Origin: JBBDSU01 sp040904825
GTDB taxonomy: Bacteria; Actinomycetota; Nitriliruptoria; Nitriliruptorales; Nitriliruptoraceae
Assembly (NCBI GenBank): GCA_040904825.1
Contig: JBBDSU010000033.1
Location: 1 to 44,833 of the forward strand
Length of the DNA stretch: 44,833 nt
Direction of reading: 5' to 3'
Part shown: positions 15,890 through 23,858 of the stretch, one piece after another
How positions within the stretch are numbered: position 1 is the first letter of the stretch
How the letters are laid out: every line of letters starts with the position of its first letter
Translations under genes and position numbers: made by a program
The notes under the pieces: generated by a model
What the model saw: only the letters and a program-made list of their open reading frames with translations
What the model was told of the DNA's origin: nothing
Database searches by the model: none

Positions 15890-16624
15890 ATGCGTATTGT
15901 GGCCTATGACATCACCGCACGAGTCAGCCTCATGCAGATCGGGGAGATCTTGGTGCGCCTCGATGCCGACGTGGTGGGCCTCAACGGTGTCCAAGGATCC
16001 CGAGAGCTTCGAGGGCTCGCGCGTGCAGCCAACCTCGAAGTCGCGGCGAAGGGGGCAGCACGTGGATCGATCAGCGCCGTGCTTGTGAAGACGGGAGTGA
16101 ACGTACGGTCGGCTGAACGCATCGAGCTGGCGACATCGCGCGGGTCGACAAGCAGGAGTGCGGCTCATGCGATCGTCGGCGGCGAAGGGGGCAGTCTTTC
16201 GGTATCGGCACTGGACTTCGGTCTGCGTGGTGAGGTGCGGCGTCGCAACCTCGAGTTGCTGACAGGATTCCTTGCCGGGATTTCTCCGCCCACCATTATT
16301 GCTGCGAGCTGTCATGAGTCAACATCTGGCCCTGTCGTGCGGGAGCTGGCGGCGACATGGCATGACGCTTTTGCGGTTGCGGGGGTGGGATCTGCCGAGA
16401 CCTATCCAGCGTCAGAGCCAGTTGCGCGCCACGATTTCGTCTTTGTCGATCGGCGCCTTCGTGTTGCACAGTGCATGGTTGACGGCGCATTTCCGGTCTC
16501 GGAAGCTGCCAAGCATCGGCCAGTGGTTGTCGAAGTTTCCCGGGTTCCGGCTCAAGTGCTCGGCGAGACACGAGCCAGCGCCACCGATGGTGCAGGTGAC
16601 GCTTCATCGACGATCAGACGGTGA
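15890..16624 (+). CDS. EEP-fold protein with lost catalytic residues (probable pseudo-enzyme)
   Basis: The 244-aa chain follows the endonuclease/exonuclease/phosphatase strand order: MRIVAYDIT, ILVRLDADVVGLNGVQ, SISAVLVKTG, ARHDFVFVDRRL, AAKHRPVVVEV. The residues that define an active EEP enzyme are mostly absent: the Glu of LQEV is replaced in GLNGVQ, the THL His position reads ALDFGL, the GDFN position reads AASCHES, and SDH reads AKH. I infer a structural or binding role. TAGGAG (15875-15880) is the ribosome site and overlaps the ROK stop. The 3' end overlaps the S9 peptidase start (GTGA). Active EEP proteins sit in this position in relatives, so decay in this lineage is possible. Confidence 0.75.
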   Translation: MRIVAYDITARVSLMQIGEILVRLDADVVGLNGVQGSRELRGLARAANLEVAAKGAARGSISAVLVKTGVNVRSAERIELATSRGSTSRSAAHAIVGGEGGSLSVSALDFGLRGEVRRRNLELLTGFLAGISPPTIIAASCHESTSGPVVRELAATWHDAFAVAGVGSAETYPASEPVARHDFVFVDRRLRVAQCMVDGAFPVSEAAKHRPVVVEVSRVPAQVLGETRASATDGAGDASSTIRR

Positions 16625-18957
16625 GCACAGATCCACAATCGCCCTCGGCGGCTGACTACCTGGAGCAATTCTCCTATCAGGTGGCGGCGACACGCCGATT
16701 TACCCTCGGGGTGCCGCGGGCCCTTGCGTTCAGTCGCGAGCAACGCGTGCGATTCATTCGCTCCTCGGGGCCCACGGACCCGATCAACCGGTTGTGGGAA
16801 GTCGAGCTTCCCGACGACACTGCGCCTGAAGCCACACGCAAACGACGGGCAGGCAGCGCTGAGCGGATACTGGTTGACCCGCTCGTGATCAACGCCGACA
16901 GCGCCGACGTTAACGGCGATGACGGCGCTGAAGAACAGGCTCGACGGCAACGGGCTCGTGAGCTCGCGGGCGGCATTACTGCCTGGTCGCAGGACGAGTC
17001 GGGCAACCTGGTCGCGTTTGTCATGGCCGGTCGCTTGTACACCCACCATGTACCCAGTGGTGCAACGGTTGCACACCCGACCTCGGGCCCGGCGTTCGAC
17101 CCAAGGCCGTCGCCGTGCGGCCGCCACATAGCTGTCGTCGTCGCAGGAACCCTGTGCATCGTCGATCTACGGGATCGACCGGATCGGCCCGGTGTCACGC
17201 GGACATTGTGCGCCGAAGACGATGTTCGCTGGGGGATTGCTGAGTTCGCTGCTGCCGAAGAAATGGGACGTCAGCGTGGGTATTGGTGGGCGCCCGATGG
17301 CAGCAGGCTGGCGGTGTGTCGCGTCGACGAGCGGCCAGTCACCCGCTGGCATATTGCTGACCCAGCCCAACCGAGTCGCCCGGCTGTCGCCCACCATTAT
17401 CCGGCTGCTGGCACATCAAATGCTGACGTTCGACTCGCGGTAGTCAACACCGATGGAACGCGGCGTGTGGACGTCAGTTGGGACCGCATTCGCATGCCCT
17501 ACCTCACCCGCGTCAATTGGAGACGGATGAGCGACGGGGGTGAACGTCTCACCTTGCAGGTCCAGTCCCGCGATCAGAAGACCATCCAAATCCTGGTCGC
17601 TGACCCCGACGACGGGTCAGCGCGGGTCCAGCGCACCATCGAGGATGGTGGCGCGCTGGAGTTGGTCGCAGGCAGTCCGGCATGGCTCGGGGATCAACTG
17701 GTCACCGTCGAGGATGACATTGGTGCTGGCGAAGGGGGCACCCGACGCCTCTTTGTCGACGGCACCCCGGCGACCACGCCTGGCCTCCAGGTTCGTTCGA
17801 TTGCAGGCGCGACGGCGGACCGAGTCGTGTTCATTGCGTCGGAGGATCCCACGTCGGTGGATGTGTGGACCTGGAGTCACGAGGAGGGATCAATCCGGCT
17901 CACCGATGCCGACGGGGTGTACGGGGCGGTTGTTGGGGATGGCCATGTCGCCATCGTCGGATCGAATGAAGCCAGAGACCGCCCCCAGGTGCATGTCGCG
18001 TTGCTTGACCGCAGTGTCGGCGATCGCCGAGGTGCTAGCACTCCAGGGGAGCGTGCTGACACCGATCGGGCCGATGCTTTGAAGGCCGGATCAGTGACGT
18101 CATTGCAGTTGACCACTGCCATACGCGTGACCAGCGCGGTGCCATCGGTGACGCCGTTCCCACGCATGCTGACGCTTGGTGATCGCAAGCTGAAGGCGGC
18201 CTTGTTCCTGCCTGGCGAAGCGTCACCTCATCACAGTGATGAGCGGTTGCCGGTAGTGCTGGATCCGTATGGCGGCCCCCATGCGCAACGAGCCTTGGTT
18301 GCAGGAACGGGCCGTGCTTCATCGCAGTGGCTGGCCGATCATGGGTTTGCTGTGCTGGTGATCGATGGGAGGGGAACGCCCGGGCGAGGCCCTCAATGGG
18401 AACGAGCGGTCCATGGAGATCTGGCGACCCCAGTGCTAGCAGACCAGCTCGATGGGCTCGATGCAGCCGCACGAGTCGAACCGCGGCTCAATCTCGATCG
18501 CGTGGGTATCAGAGGGTGGTCGTTCGGCGGGTATCTGGCTGCGCTGGCTGCCTTGCGCGCACCGGATCGAATCCGTGCAGCGATCGCCGGTGCTCCGGTG
18601 ACGGACTGGCGCCTGTACGACACCCACTACACCGAGCGGTATCTGGGACATCCAGATACTGATCCCGATGCATATCGTGTCTCGAGTTTGATCGATGCCC
18701 AGGGTGCGCTGTGTTGCGAGGTTCCACCTGCCGATCAGCGCCCAGAGATCTTGATTCTGCACGGCATGGCGGATGACAACGTCGTCGTTGCTCACAGCCT
18801 TAGGCTGGCCCATGCCTTGTTCGTCGCCGGGTGGCCGCACCGGTTCGTGCCGTTGGGGTCCGTGACGCATTTTTCGACTGATGCGGACATGACACGACGC
18901 ATGTTGCACGAAGAAGTCAACTTCTTACGCGCCGCCCTCGGTGTCAATTGCCCGTAG
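16621..18957 (+). CDS. Prolyl oligopeptidase family (S9) serine peptidase, dipeptidyl-peptidase IV type
   Basis: A 778-aa peptidase. Residues about 40-500 form the DPP IV-type beta-propeller (ITAWSQDESGNLVAFV, FAAAEEMGRQRGYWWAPDG with the DPP-like Glu motif, YLTRVNW). Residues about 520-775 are the alpha/beta hydrolase domain with VLDPYGGPHAQ, nucleophile S634 in RGWSFGGYLA, D718 in HGMADDNVVV and H750 in SVTHFST. The EEM motif supports aminodipeptidase activity. No signal peptide is seen, so it is probably cytoplasmic. Its GTG overlaps the preceding stop. The 3' end (18931-18950) is repeated at 21040-21059, marking a possible insertion site. Substrate unknown. Confidence 0.93.
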   Translation: MSTDPQSPSAADYLEQFSYQVAATRRFTLGVPRALAFSREQRVRFIRSSGPTDPINRLWEVELPDDTAPEATRKRRAGSAERILVDPLVINADSADVNGDDGAEEQARRQRARELAGGITAWSQDESGNLVAFVMAGRLYTHHVPSGATVAHPTSGPAFDPRPSPCGRHIAVVVAGTLCIVDLRDRPDRPGVTRTLCAEDDVRWGIAEFAAAEEMGRQRGYWWAPDGSRLAVCRVDERPVTRWHIADPAQPSRPAVAHHYPAAGTSNADVRLAVVNTDGTRRVDVSWDRIRMPYLTRVNWRRMSDGGERLTLQVQSRDQKTIQILVADPDDGSARVQRTIEDGGALELVAGSPAWLGDQLVTVEDDIGAGEGGTRRLFVDGTPATTPGLQVRSIAGATADRVVFIASEDPTSVDVWTWSHEEGSIRLTDADGVYGAVVGDGHVAIVGSNEARDRPQVHVALLDRSVGDRRGASTPGERADTDRADALKAGSVTSLQLTTAIRVTSAVPSVTPFPRMLTLGDRKLKAALFLPGEASPHHSDERLPVVLDPYGGPHAQRALVAGTGRASSQWLADHGFAVLVIDGRGTPGRGPQWERAVHGDLATPVLADQLDGLDAAARVEPRLNLDRVGIRGWSFGGYLAALAALRAPDRIRAAIAGAPVTDWRLYDTHYTERYLGHPDTDPDAYRVSSLIDAQGALCCEVPPADQRPEILILHGMADDNVVVAHSLRLAHALFVAGWPHRFVPLGSVTHFSTDADMTRRMLHEEVNFLRAALGVNCP
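18931..18950. repeat. Left copy of a 20-bp imperfect direct repeat bounding the ATPase island
   Basis: GCCGCCCTCGGTGTCAATTG lies in the last codons of the S9 peptidase (AALGVN). It matches 21040-21059 at 18 of 20 positions in the same orientation. The two copies enclose the small membrane gene and the AAA ATPase gene. Confidence 0.5.
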
Positions 18958-18983
18958 AATGTCATCGACGCGGAGGGCAGGAC

Positions 18984-19244
18984 GTGGAAATGTTTCTCGC
19001 GGAGTGGGGCCTGCTCATCCGTGTGGCGATGTGGGCCGGCGCCGCGCTCGGGGTTCTTGCGGTCATCGTGGCGGTCAGGCGGCCGTCGAGGCGCAGGGTG
19101 GCGCTTTTGCTTGCGGCACTGCTGTTCCTCCCGATCGGTGTGCTGGGCATCCTGTCGGTCGGGGCTGTGTTCCTGGTCGCTGCCGCGATGTGCCTGGCGT
19201 TCGCGGCGTTCAGCCGACCTTCCCGGACAGCGACCCCGGTGTAG
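18984..19244 (+). CDS. Small two-helix membrane protein
   Basis: An 86-aa protein with two or three hydrophobic segments: IRVAMWAGAALGVLAVIVAV, a basic turn (RRPSRRRV), then ALLLAALLFLPIGVLGILSV and AVFLVAAAMCLAFAAF. No family is recognised. GTG 18984 follows GGAGGG (18972-18977) at six bases. It starts 26 bp after the S9 peptidase stop and ends 133 bp before the AAA ATPase. A decayed copy of its last third lies after the ATPase gene (20861-20971). Third codon positions are richer in G/C than in the upstream operon, which suggests it belongs with the island. Confidence 0.65.
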   Translation: MEMFLAEWGLLIRVAMWAGAALGVLAVIVAVRRPSRRRVALLLAALLFLPIGVLGILSVGAVFLVAAAMCLAFAAFSRPSRTATPV

Positions 19245-19321
19245 ATGCCGTCCACCCACGGTCTCGGGCGCAGCCATCGCGCATCCGGCACCGGGATCGC
19301 CACAGCGTGACGGTTTTGGGG

Positions 19322-19344
19322 TACTATTTCGATCACGTTGTGAT
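19322..19344 (+). promoter_or_regulatory. Candidate promoter/operator of the AAA ATPase gene
   Basis: An AT-richer patch 34-56 bp before the ATPase start contains TACTAT (19322-19327), a fair -10 hexamer, and the inverted repeat ATCAC-GTT-GTGAT (19332-19344). No good -35 hexamer is seen. It suggests the ATPase has its own promoter, but this is tentative. Confidence 0.28.
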
Positions 19345-19377
19345 GGTTATTGTGCATCCAAGTGAGCGGGTGGCGTC

Positions 19378-20781
19378 ATGAAACAGGGAGAGGTGCAGCA
19401 CCTGCTGACCACCTCGAACCGGTGGTGGCGCAACCCCAACGGGTGGGCGGCGGACGACCCGGACCTGCGTGAAGCCGACGAGGCCCCGTTCGCGTACAAC
19501 CCCGGGGTGCTCGACAACCTCACGCCCGGCGGCCTGTACGTGCTGCGGGGTCCGCGGCGTGTGGGTAAGTCCGTACAGATCAAGCGGACCATTCGCAGCC
19601 TCATCGACCACAACCGGGTGGAGCCACGTCGGATCCTGCACGTGTCGGTGGACGGATGGCGGGCCGGCAACTTCGGGCTGCTCATTGAGGCGGCCAAGCA
19701 GTTGCTGCCAGCCGACGGGCAGCGCTGGTGGTTCATCGACGAGATCACCAGCATCACCGATGGGTGGCCCGAACGTCTCAAGTGGTTGCGCGACAACGAT
19801 GCCCAGTTCCGCACCGACACCGTGGTGCTGACCGGCTCATCGGCCGCCAACCTGACCGCGAGTGTCAAGGCGCTGGCGGACCGTCGCGGCAAGGCGACCG
19901 ATCCTGACCGTGTGCTGCTGCCGATGGGGTTTCGGACCTTCGCCGGGCTGCTGGCCACCGATCCGCCGCCCGATGACGTCCCGCGGCTGCGGGTCGCCGA
20001 CCTGACCACGGCCAACCTCGCGACGGCCGCTGACGCGCTGGTCCCCTGGCTCGGCGAGCTCGTGTCCACCTGGGAGGTCTACCTGCAGGTCGGTGGGTTC
20101 CCGCGCGCCGTGGCCAGCCACCTGTCGGCACGACAACCCGACGAGGCGCTCCAGCGGGGCCTGCTCGACGTGATCCACGGGGATGCGTTCGCGAACGCCG
20201 ACTGGTCCCGGACCCAGACGGTCGCGTTCCTGGCCCGGCTGACCGAAGGGCTGGCGTCGCCGACCAACCACACCGCGATCGCTGAGGACATCGACTCGTC
20301 ACCGCCGACGGTGCGCCGTCGTCTCAACGACCTACGTGAGGCGTTCATCGTGTGGCCGTCGTACCGCGAGGACGCCCTCAAGCCGAAACTGCGCGCCCAG
20401 GAGAAGGTGTACTTCACCGACCCGATCTACACGCAGCTGGCACCAGGGGCGCGGCTGGACCTGACTACGCTGTCCGAGCAACAGCTGGGCACGGGGCTGC
20501 TGCGGGGTCTCGAGCACGACGTGCCAGGTGGTTACACGGACTTCGCACGGGTGCTGCATCACCGCACCTCAACCCGCAAGGAGATTGACTTCGTCGGGCC
20601 GGACTTCGGCGGTGTCGCACTCGAGTCGAAGTACGTCGATGGGCGATGGCGCAGCGAAGCGCAGACGTTGCAGGCCTCGTCGTGGCGAGGGATCGTGGCG
20701 ACTCGCTCCGCGCTGAACCTCGATGACCCGCAGGTGGCCGCGGTCCCCACAGCGCTGCTGGCCTGGCTCGTCGACGTGTGA
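19378..20781 (+). CDS. AAA-family ATPase with DUF4143-type C-terminal domain
   Basis: A 467-aa ATPase of the AAA_14/DUF4143 kind. Walker A is GPRRVGKS (58-65) and Walker B WWFIDE (D121, E122). A sensor-like VVLTGSSAANL follows. A winged-helix-like stretch (TAIAEDIDSSPPTVRRRLNDLREAFIV) precedes the C-terminal domain, which shows KEIDFV (D404) and ALESK (E416, K418), a PD-(D/E)XK-like pattern. The cellular role of this family is unsettled; it occurs sporadically and is readily transferred between bacteria and archaea. In an 88-codon sample about 89% of codons end in G or C, against about 71% in an 82-codon sample of the S9 gene, so it looks imported. It lies within a direct-repeat-bounded island. 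Confidence 0.9.
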   Translation: MKQGEVQHLLTTSNRWWRNPNGWAADDPDLREADEAPFAYNPGVLDNLTPGGLYVLRGPRRVGKSVQIKRTIRSLIDHNRVEPRRILHVSVDGWRAGNFGLLIEAAKQLLPADGQRWWFIDEITSITDGWPERLKWLRDNDAQFRTDTVVLTGSSAANLTASVKALADRRGKATDPDRVLLPMGFRTFAGLLATDPPPDDVPRLRVADLTTANLATAADALVPWLGELVSTWEVYLQVGGFPRAVASHLSARQPDEALQRGLLDVIHGDAFANADWSRTQTVAFLARLTEGLASPTNHTAIAEDIDSSPPTVRRRLNDLREAFIVWPSYREDALKPKLRAQEKVYFTDPIYTQLAPGARLDLTTLSEQQLGTGLLRGLEHDVPGGYTDFARVLHHRTSTRKEIDFVGPDFGGVALESKYVDGRWRSEAQTLQASSWRGIVATRSALNLDDPQVAAVPTALLAWLVDV

Positions 20782-20860
20782 CCCGGCCAGAGCCGGCACC
20801 ACCAGCCGCCTCGGATGCTGACGCCATCCCAGCGCAATCACACGGGGGCGTCGCGCCGGG

Positions 20861-20971
20861 ATGGGGTTGCCGGCGGTGGCGGTCGTCTTCGTGATGCCGG
20901 TCGTGCCGTCCGCCATGTGCCTGGCATGCGCGGCGTTCGATCGGCCGCCGAGAACGGCGACCAGTGCGTAG
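20861..20971 (+). pseudogene. Decayed second copy of the 3' end of the small membrane-protein gene
   Basis: The frame from ATG 20861 to TAG 20971 ends SAMCLACAAFDRPPRTATSA, clearly related to AAMCLAFAAFSRPSRTATPV at the end of the gene at 18984-19244. The DNA from ATGTGCCTGGC through TAGATGCCG also aligns, at roughly 70% over 65 bp. The upstream two thirds of the gene are not recognisable here. It lies 80 bp after the ATPase stop, so the ATPase is flanked by an intact and a broken copy. Confidence 0.6.
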
Positions 20972-21039
20972 ATGCCGCCCGGCGGTTGAGATGTCCGCCT
21001 CACCCGGCTCGGCTACCAACGATTCCATCAGCACCCGCT

Positions 21040-21059
21040 GCCGCCCTCGGTGTGAACTG
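21040..21059. repeat. Right copy of the 20-bp imperfect direct repeat bounding the ATPase island
   Basis: GCCGCCCTCGGTGTGAACTG matches the 3' end of the S9 peptidase gene (18931-18950) at 18 of 20 positions. In the same reading it would encode AALGVN followed directly by TGA, like a stranded copy of the peptidase C-terminus. It ends 17 bp before the convergent acyl-CoA dehydrogenase stop. Confidence 0.5.
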
Positions 21060-21075
21060 AACGTCGCCCCGCTGA

Positions 21076-22965
21076 TTACCAGGCGGCGTCATCCAGCTTC
21101 ATCAGGGCGCCGTCTTCTATGGCGGCCGCTCGCGCGCGAATCTCGATCTTGGGAAGCACGTAGCGGATGTACCACCGTGCCGTAGATGTCTTGCCTGCAT
21201 AGAAACTCTGGTCGGAGCTGCTGCCGGCATGCTCATCGTCGAGGGCCCGTTGCGCGATGGTGGCCTGCCTGAGCAGCAGCCAGCCGATCACGACCTCTGC
21301 CAGTGAAAACAGGAAGTCCGTGGTATGCAGGCCGGCGAGGTAGAGCTCGTCAGCCTGGCCGTCTTCTTGCGAGGCGATCGCATGCCCGAGCAGTGAACCG
21401 AGATGGGCTTGCGCCTGTTCGAGTGCTTCGGCTACCAGTTGGCGCTCTTGGGTGAACGGGTCATTGTCGTCCGCCGGCGTCAGATCGTCGCGCATGTCAT
21501 CGACCAGCCAACCGAGCGTCGCACCCCGGTCGCGAGCAATCTTGCGGAACAGCAAGTCAAGTGCCTGGATGCCGGTTGTGCCCTCATACAACGTGTCGAT
21601 CTTGGCATCGCGGAGGTACTGCTCAATCGGATAGTCCTGGGTGTATCCCGAGCCTCCGAATGTCTGCAGTGAGAGAGCAAGAAGTTCGTAGGCTTTTTCG
21701 GAGCAGTAGCCCTTTACCAGCGGCAGGAGCAGGTCTTCGCGGGCCACCCACCGTTGATGCTCTGAAGTGTCGCCGGCATCAGCCTGTTCGTCATGCGCTG
21801 CTCGATGAATCTCGGCTTGGTCTTGGATCCAACCCGCGAACATGACCAACGCGCGCATCCCTTCGGCGTGGGCTTTCTGTTGCATGAGCATCCGGCGGAC
21901 GTCGGGATGCTGAATGATCGGAACCTTGGGGGCAGCCTTGTCCCGAGCCTGAGTGAGGTCGGCTCCCTGGATGCGGGTCTTGGCGTAGTCGAGCGCGTTG
22001 AGATACCCGGTCGACAGGGTTGCCATGGCCTTGGTGCCGACCATCATGCGGGCGTACTCGATGACTTGGAACATCTGGGCGATGCCGTCATGCACATCAC
22101 CGACGAGGTACCCGACGCACGGTTCGCCATCGAGACCAAAGGTCATCTCGCAGGTGGCCGACCCTTTGATACCCATCTTGTGTTCGAGGTTTGTGATGCG
22201 CACACCATTGCGTTCTCCCGCTTGCCCGTCGACCACGTGCCGCTTGGGCACGATGAACAGGCTCAGGCCTTTGGTGCCAGGACCTGCGCCGTCGGGGCGA
22301 GCGAGGACGAGATGAACGGTGTTTTCGTGCGTTTGGCAATCAGCTGACGTGATGAATCGCTTGACGCCCTCGAGGTGGTAGAGCGCACCCCGGTCGGCCT
22401 CGTCGTTGTCAGCGATGTGGTGCGCTCGCGTGACGGCTGCGCCGACATCTGACCCTGCATCGGGTTCGGTAAGCACCATCGTGCCGCCCCACAGACGGTC
22501 AATCATGGGTGCGACAAACTCGCGCCGCTGGCCGTCAGTGCCGACTCGGTCGATCACGCCAGCCATCAAAGGTCCGATGGGCCACAACGACGCGGTCGCA
22601 TGCGACCCGGCCAGCAGTTCCGTTGATGCCCATCGCAACGTGGGAGGTGCGCCAGAGCCGCCGAGGTGAACGGGCAGCGGGAGAAGATGCCAGCCCGCTT
22701 CGTAGAGGTCCCGGAGCGCGGCGTGGAGTTCTGACGGGATGGTGATGTCGCCTTCATCAGACAAAGCCAGCGGAGTGCGATCGGTCGGCGCAAACGAAGA
22801 GGCCCACTGTGATGTCGCCACGAACCGATCGAGTTCATCGAGGATCATTCGTGCCTGATCGCCATCGATCGCGTCGAACGCACCGCTGCCGTAATAGTCG
22901 TCGGCGCCGAACACCTCGAAGATGTTGAAGATGAGGTCGCGGACGTTGCTCCTGTAATGGTTCAT
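21076..22965 (-). CDS. Acyl-CoA dehydrogenase, large (about 629 aa) type with C-terminal extension
   Basis: A flavoenzyme for the first oxidation of fatty acyl-CoA, passing electrons to ETF. The chain has the N-terminal helical domain, the middle strand domain with VLTEPDAGSDVGAAVT and KRFITSADCQ, and the C-terminal helical domain with FGGSGYTQDYPIEQYLRDAKIDTLYEGTTGIQ, which includes the catalytic-region signature. At 629 aa it resembles the FadE5-like broad-specificity enzymes that carry an extra C-terminal helical region (residues about 470-629). The start is ATG 22965 with GGGGAG just before it; the frame runs further upstream without support. It is divergent from the TetR gene, which is a likely regulator. 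Confidence 0.93.
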   Translation of the reverse strand: MNHYRSNVRDLIFNIFEVFGADDYYGSGAFDAIDGDQARMILDELDRFVATSQWASSFAPTDRTPLALSDEGDITIPSELHAALRDLYEAGWHLLPLPVHLGGSGAPPTLRWASTELLAGSHATASLWPIGPLMAGVIDRVGTDGQRREFVAPMIDRLWGGTMVLTEPDAGSDVGAAVTRAHHIADNDEADRGALYHLEGVKRFITSADCQTHENTVHLVLARPDGAGPGTKGLSLFIVPKRHVVDGQAGERNGVRITNLEHKMGIKGSATCEMTFGLDGEPCVGYLVGDVHDGIAQMFQVIEYARMMVGTKAMATLSTGYLNALDYAKTRIQGADLTQARDKAAPKVPIIQHPDVRRMLMQQKAHAEGMRALVMFAGWIQDQAEIHRAAHDEQADAGDTSEHQRWVAREDLLLPLVKGYCSEKAYELLALSLQTFGGSGYTQDYPIEQYLRDAKIDTLYEGTTGIQALDLLFRKIARDRGATLGWLVDDMRDDLTPADDNDPFTQERQLVAEALEQAQAHLGSLLGHAIASQEDGQADELYLAGLHTTDFLFSLAEVVIGWLLLRQATIAQRALDDEHAGSSSDQSFYAGKTSTARWYIRYVLPKIEIRARAAAIEDGALMKLDDAAW

Positions 22966-23011
22966 CGGCTCCCCGCTTGATCGAGTGGTCGCCTGGGCAA
23001 TCGGCACCACT

Positions 23012-23017
23012 ATTGTA
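23012..23017 (-). promoter_or_regulatory. Possible -10 element of the acyl-CoA dehydrogenase gene
   Basis: On the minus strand the hexamer TACAAT lies about 47 bp upstream of the ATG, within the divergent spacer shared with the TetR gene. A convincing -35 partner is not visible. The 10-bp palindrome CATCCGGATG at 23047-23056 in the same spacer could be an operator but is short. Confidence 0.25.
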
Positions 23018-23207
23018 GCGTCTGCTCCAATTTGATTTCGGGCTGGCATCCGGATGATCTCAGGTCCAGGGCGGGCACTTGGCGGTGCAGTACCGTTTCG
23101 GTCTCCCCTGTGAGGTCTGGTGCTGGCCGGAGGACGGCAGGACCCAGGACACCCAGGCGGTGATAGCAGACGCGCTGCACGATGCCGCGCGGATTCCAGG
23201 AGACGTG

Positions 23208-23858
23208 GTGGCCCGCTATCGAGTCGGTCTCGAAACCCGAGAACGCATCATCAACGCAACCCGCGGCCTCCTATCGCGCATGGGCTTGGATGCGCTGACG
23301 TTGAAAGCGATTACCGATGAGGCCGGGGTCGGTGCCGGCAGTTTCTACAACTTATTCGCCTCGAAAGACGAGGTGATCTTCGAAGTCATTCGAGAAGCCA
23401 TCGCCGCAGTGGATCCCGATCCGTCCGGCGCGGGCGACGAGAGCCTCGACCAGCTCGTTGCAGCATTTGTCACCTTTGTGGTGGATGATCCCACGATCGC
23501 GAGGATCTACCTGCGCATGGCGGTTGGGCGCGGACTTGTCGATCCCACGATTGCCGAACGCGTAGTGCGAGCCCATGAGCGCCGGCTGGGGCGGTTCGCT
23601 GACGCGTGGCGGCGCGATGATCCCGGTCTGTCAGCAGCGCAGGCGCGGACACGCGCGGAGATGATGCTCGCTGGGCTGACAGGCCTTGCGCTGAACGCGC
23701 TGCTTGACGGCAGGTTTGACTTGCCGGTTCATGCGACGCAGCTGCTGTGTCAGATGCGTAGGGACAGGCCTCTGGCGACCGTGGCGAATAGCGTGAGTTC
23801 CAGGTCTGAATCGCCTCGACTATCAGGTAACCGTGCGTCAAGGTCTACATCAGCGTGA
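23208..23858 (+). CDS. TetR-family transcriptional regulator
   Basis: About 216 aa. The N-terminal DNA-binding domain is clear: ETRERIINATRGLLSRMGLDALTLKAITDEAGVGAGSFYNLFASKDEVIFEVI, with the helix-turn-helix around ITDEAGVGAGSFYNLF. The C-terminal ligand domain contains VAAFVTFVVDDPTIARIYLRMAVGRG. GTG 23208 is chosen because AGGAG (23198-23202) precedes it; the open frame continues upstream to 23079. Its stop overlaps the next start (GTGA), so it is coupled to the CorC-like genes, and it is divergent from the acyl-CoA dehydrogenase. Ligand unknown; an acyl-CoA or membrane-stress signal would fit the neighbours. Confidence 0.86.
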   Translation: MARYRVGLETRERIINATRGLLSRMGLDALTLKAITDEAGVGAGSFYNLFASKDEVIFEVIREAIAAVDPDPSGAGDESLDQLVAAFVTFVVDDPTIARIYLRMAVGRGLVDPTIAERVVRAHERRLGRFADAWRRDDPGLSAAQARTRAEMMLAGLTGLALNALLDGRFDLPVHATQLLCQMRRDRPLATVANSVSSRSESPRLSGNRASRSTSA

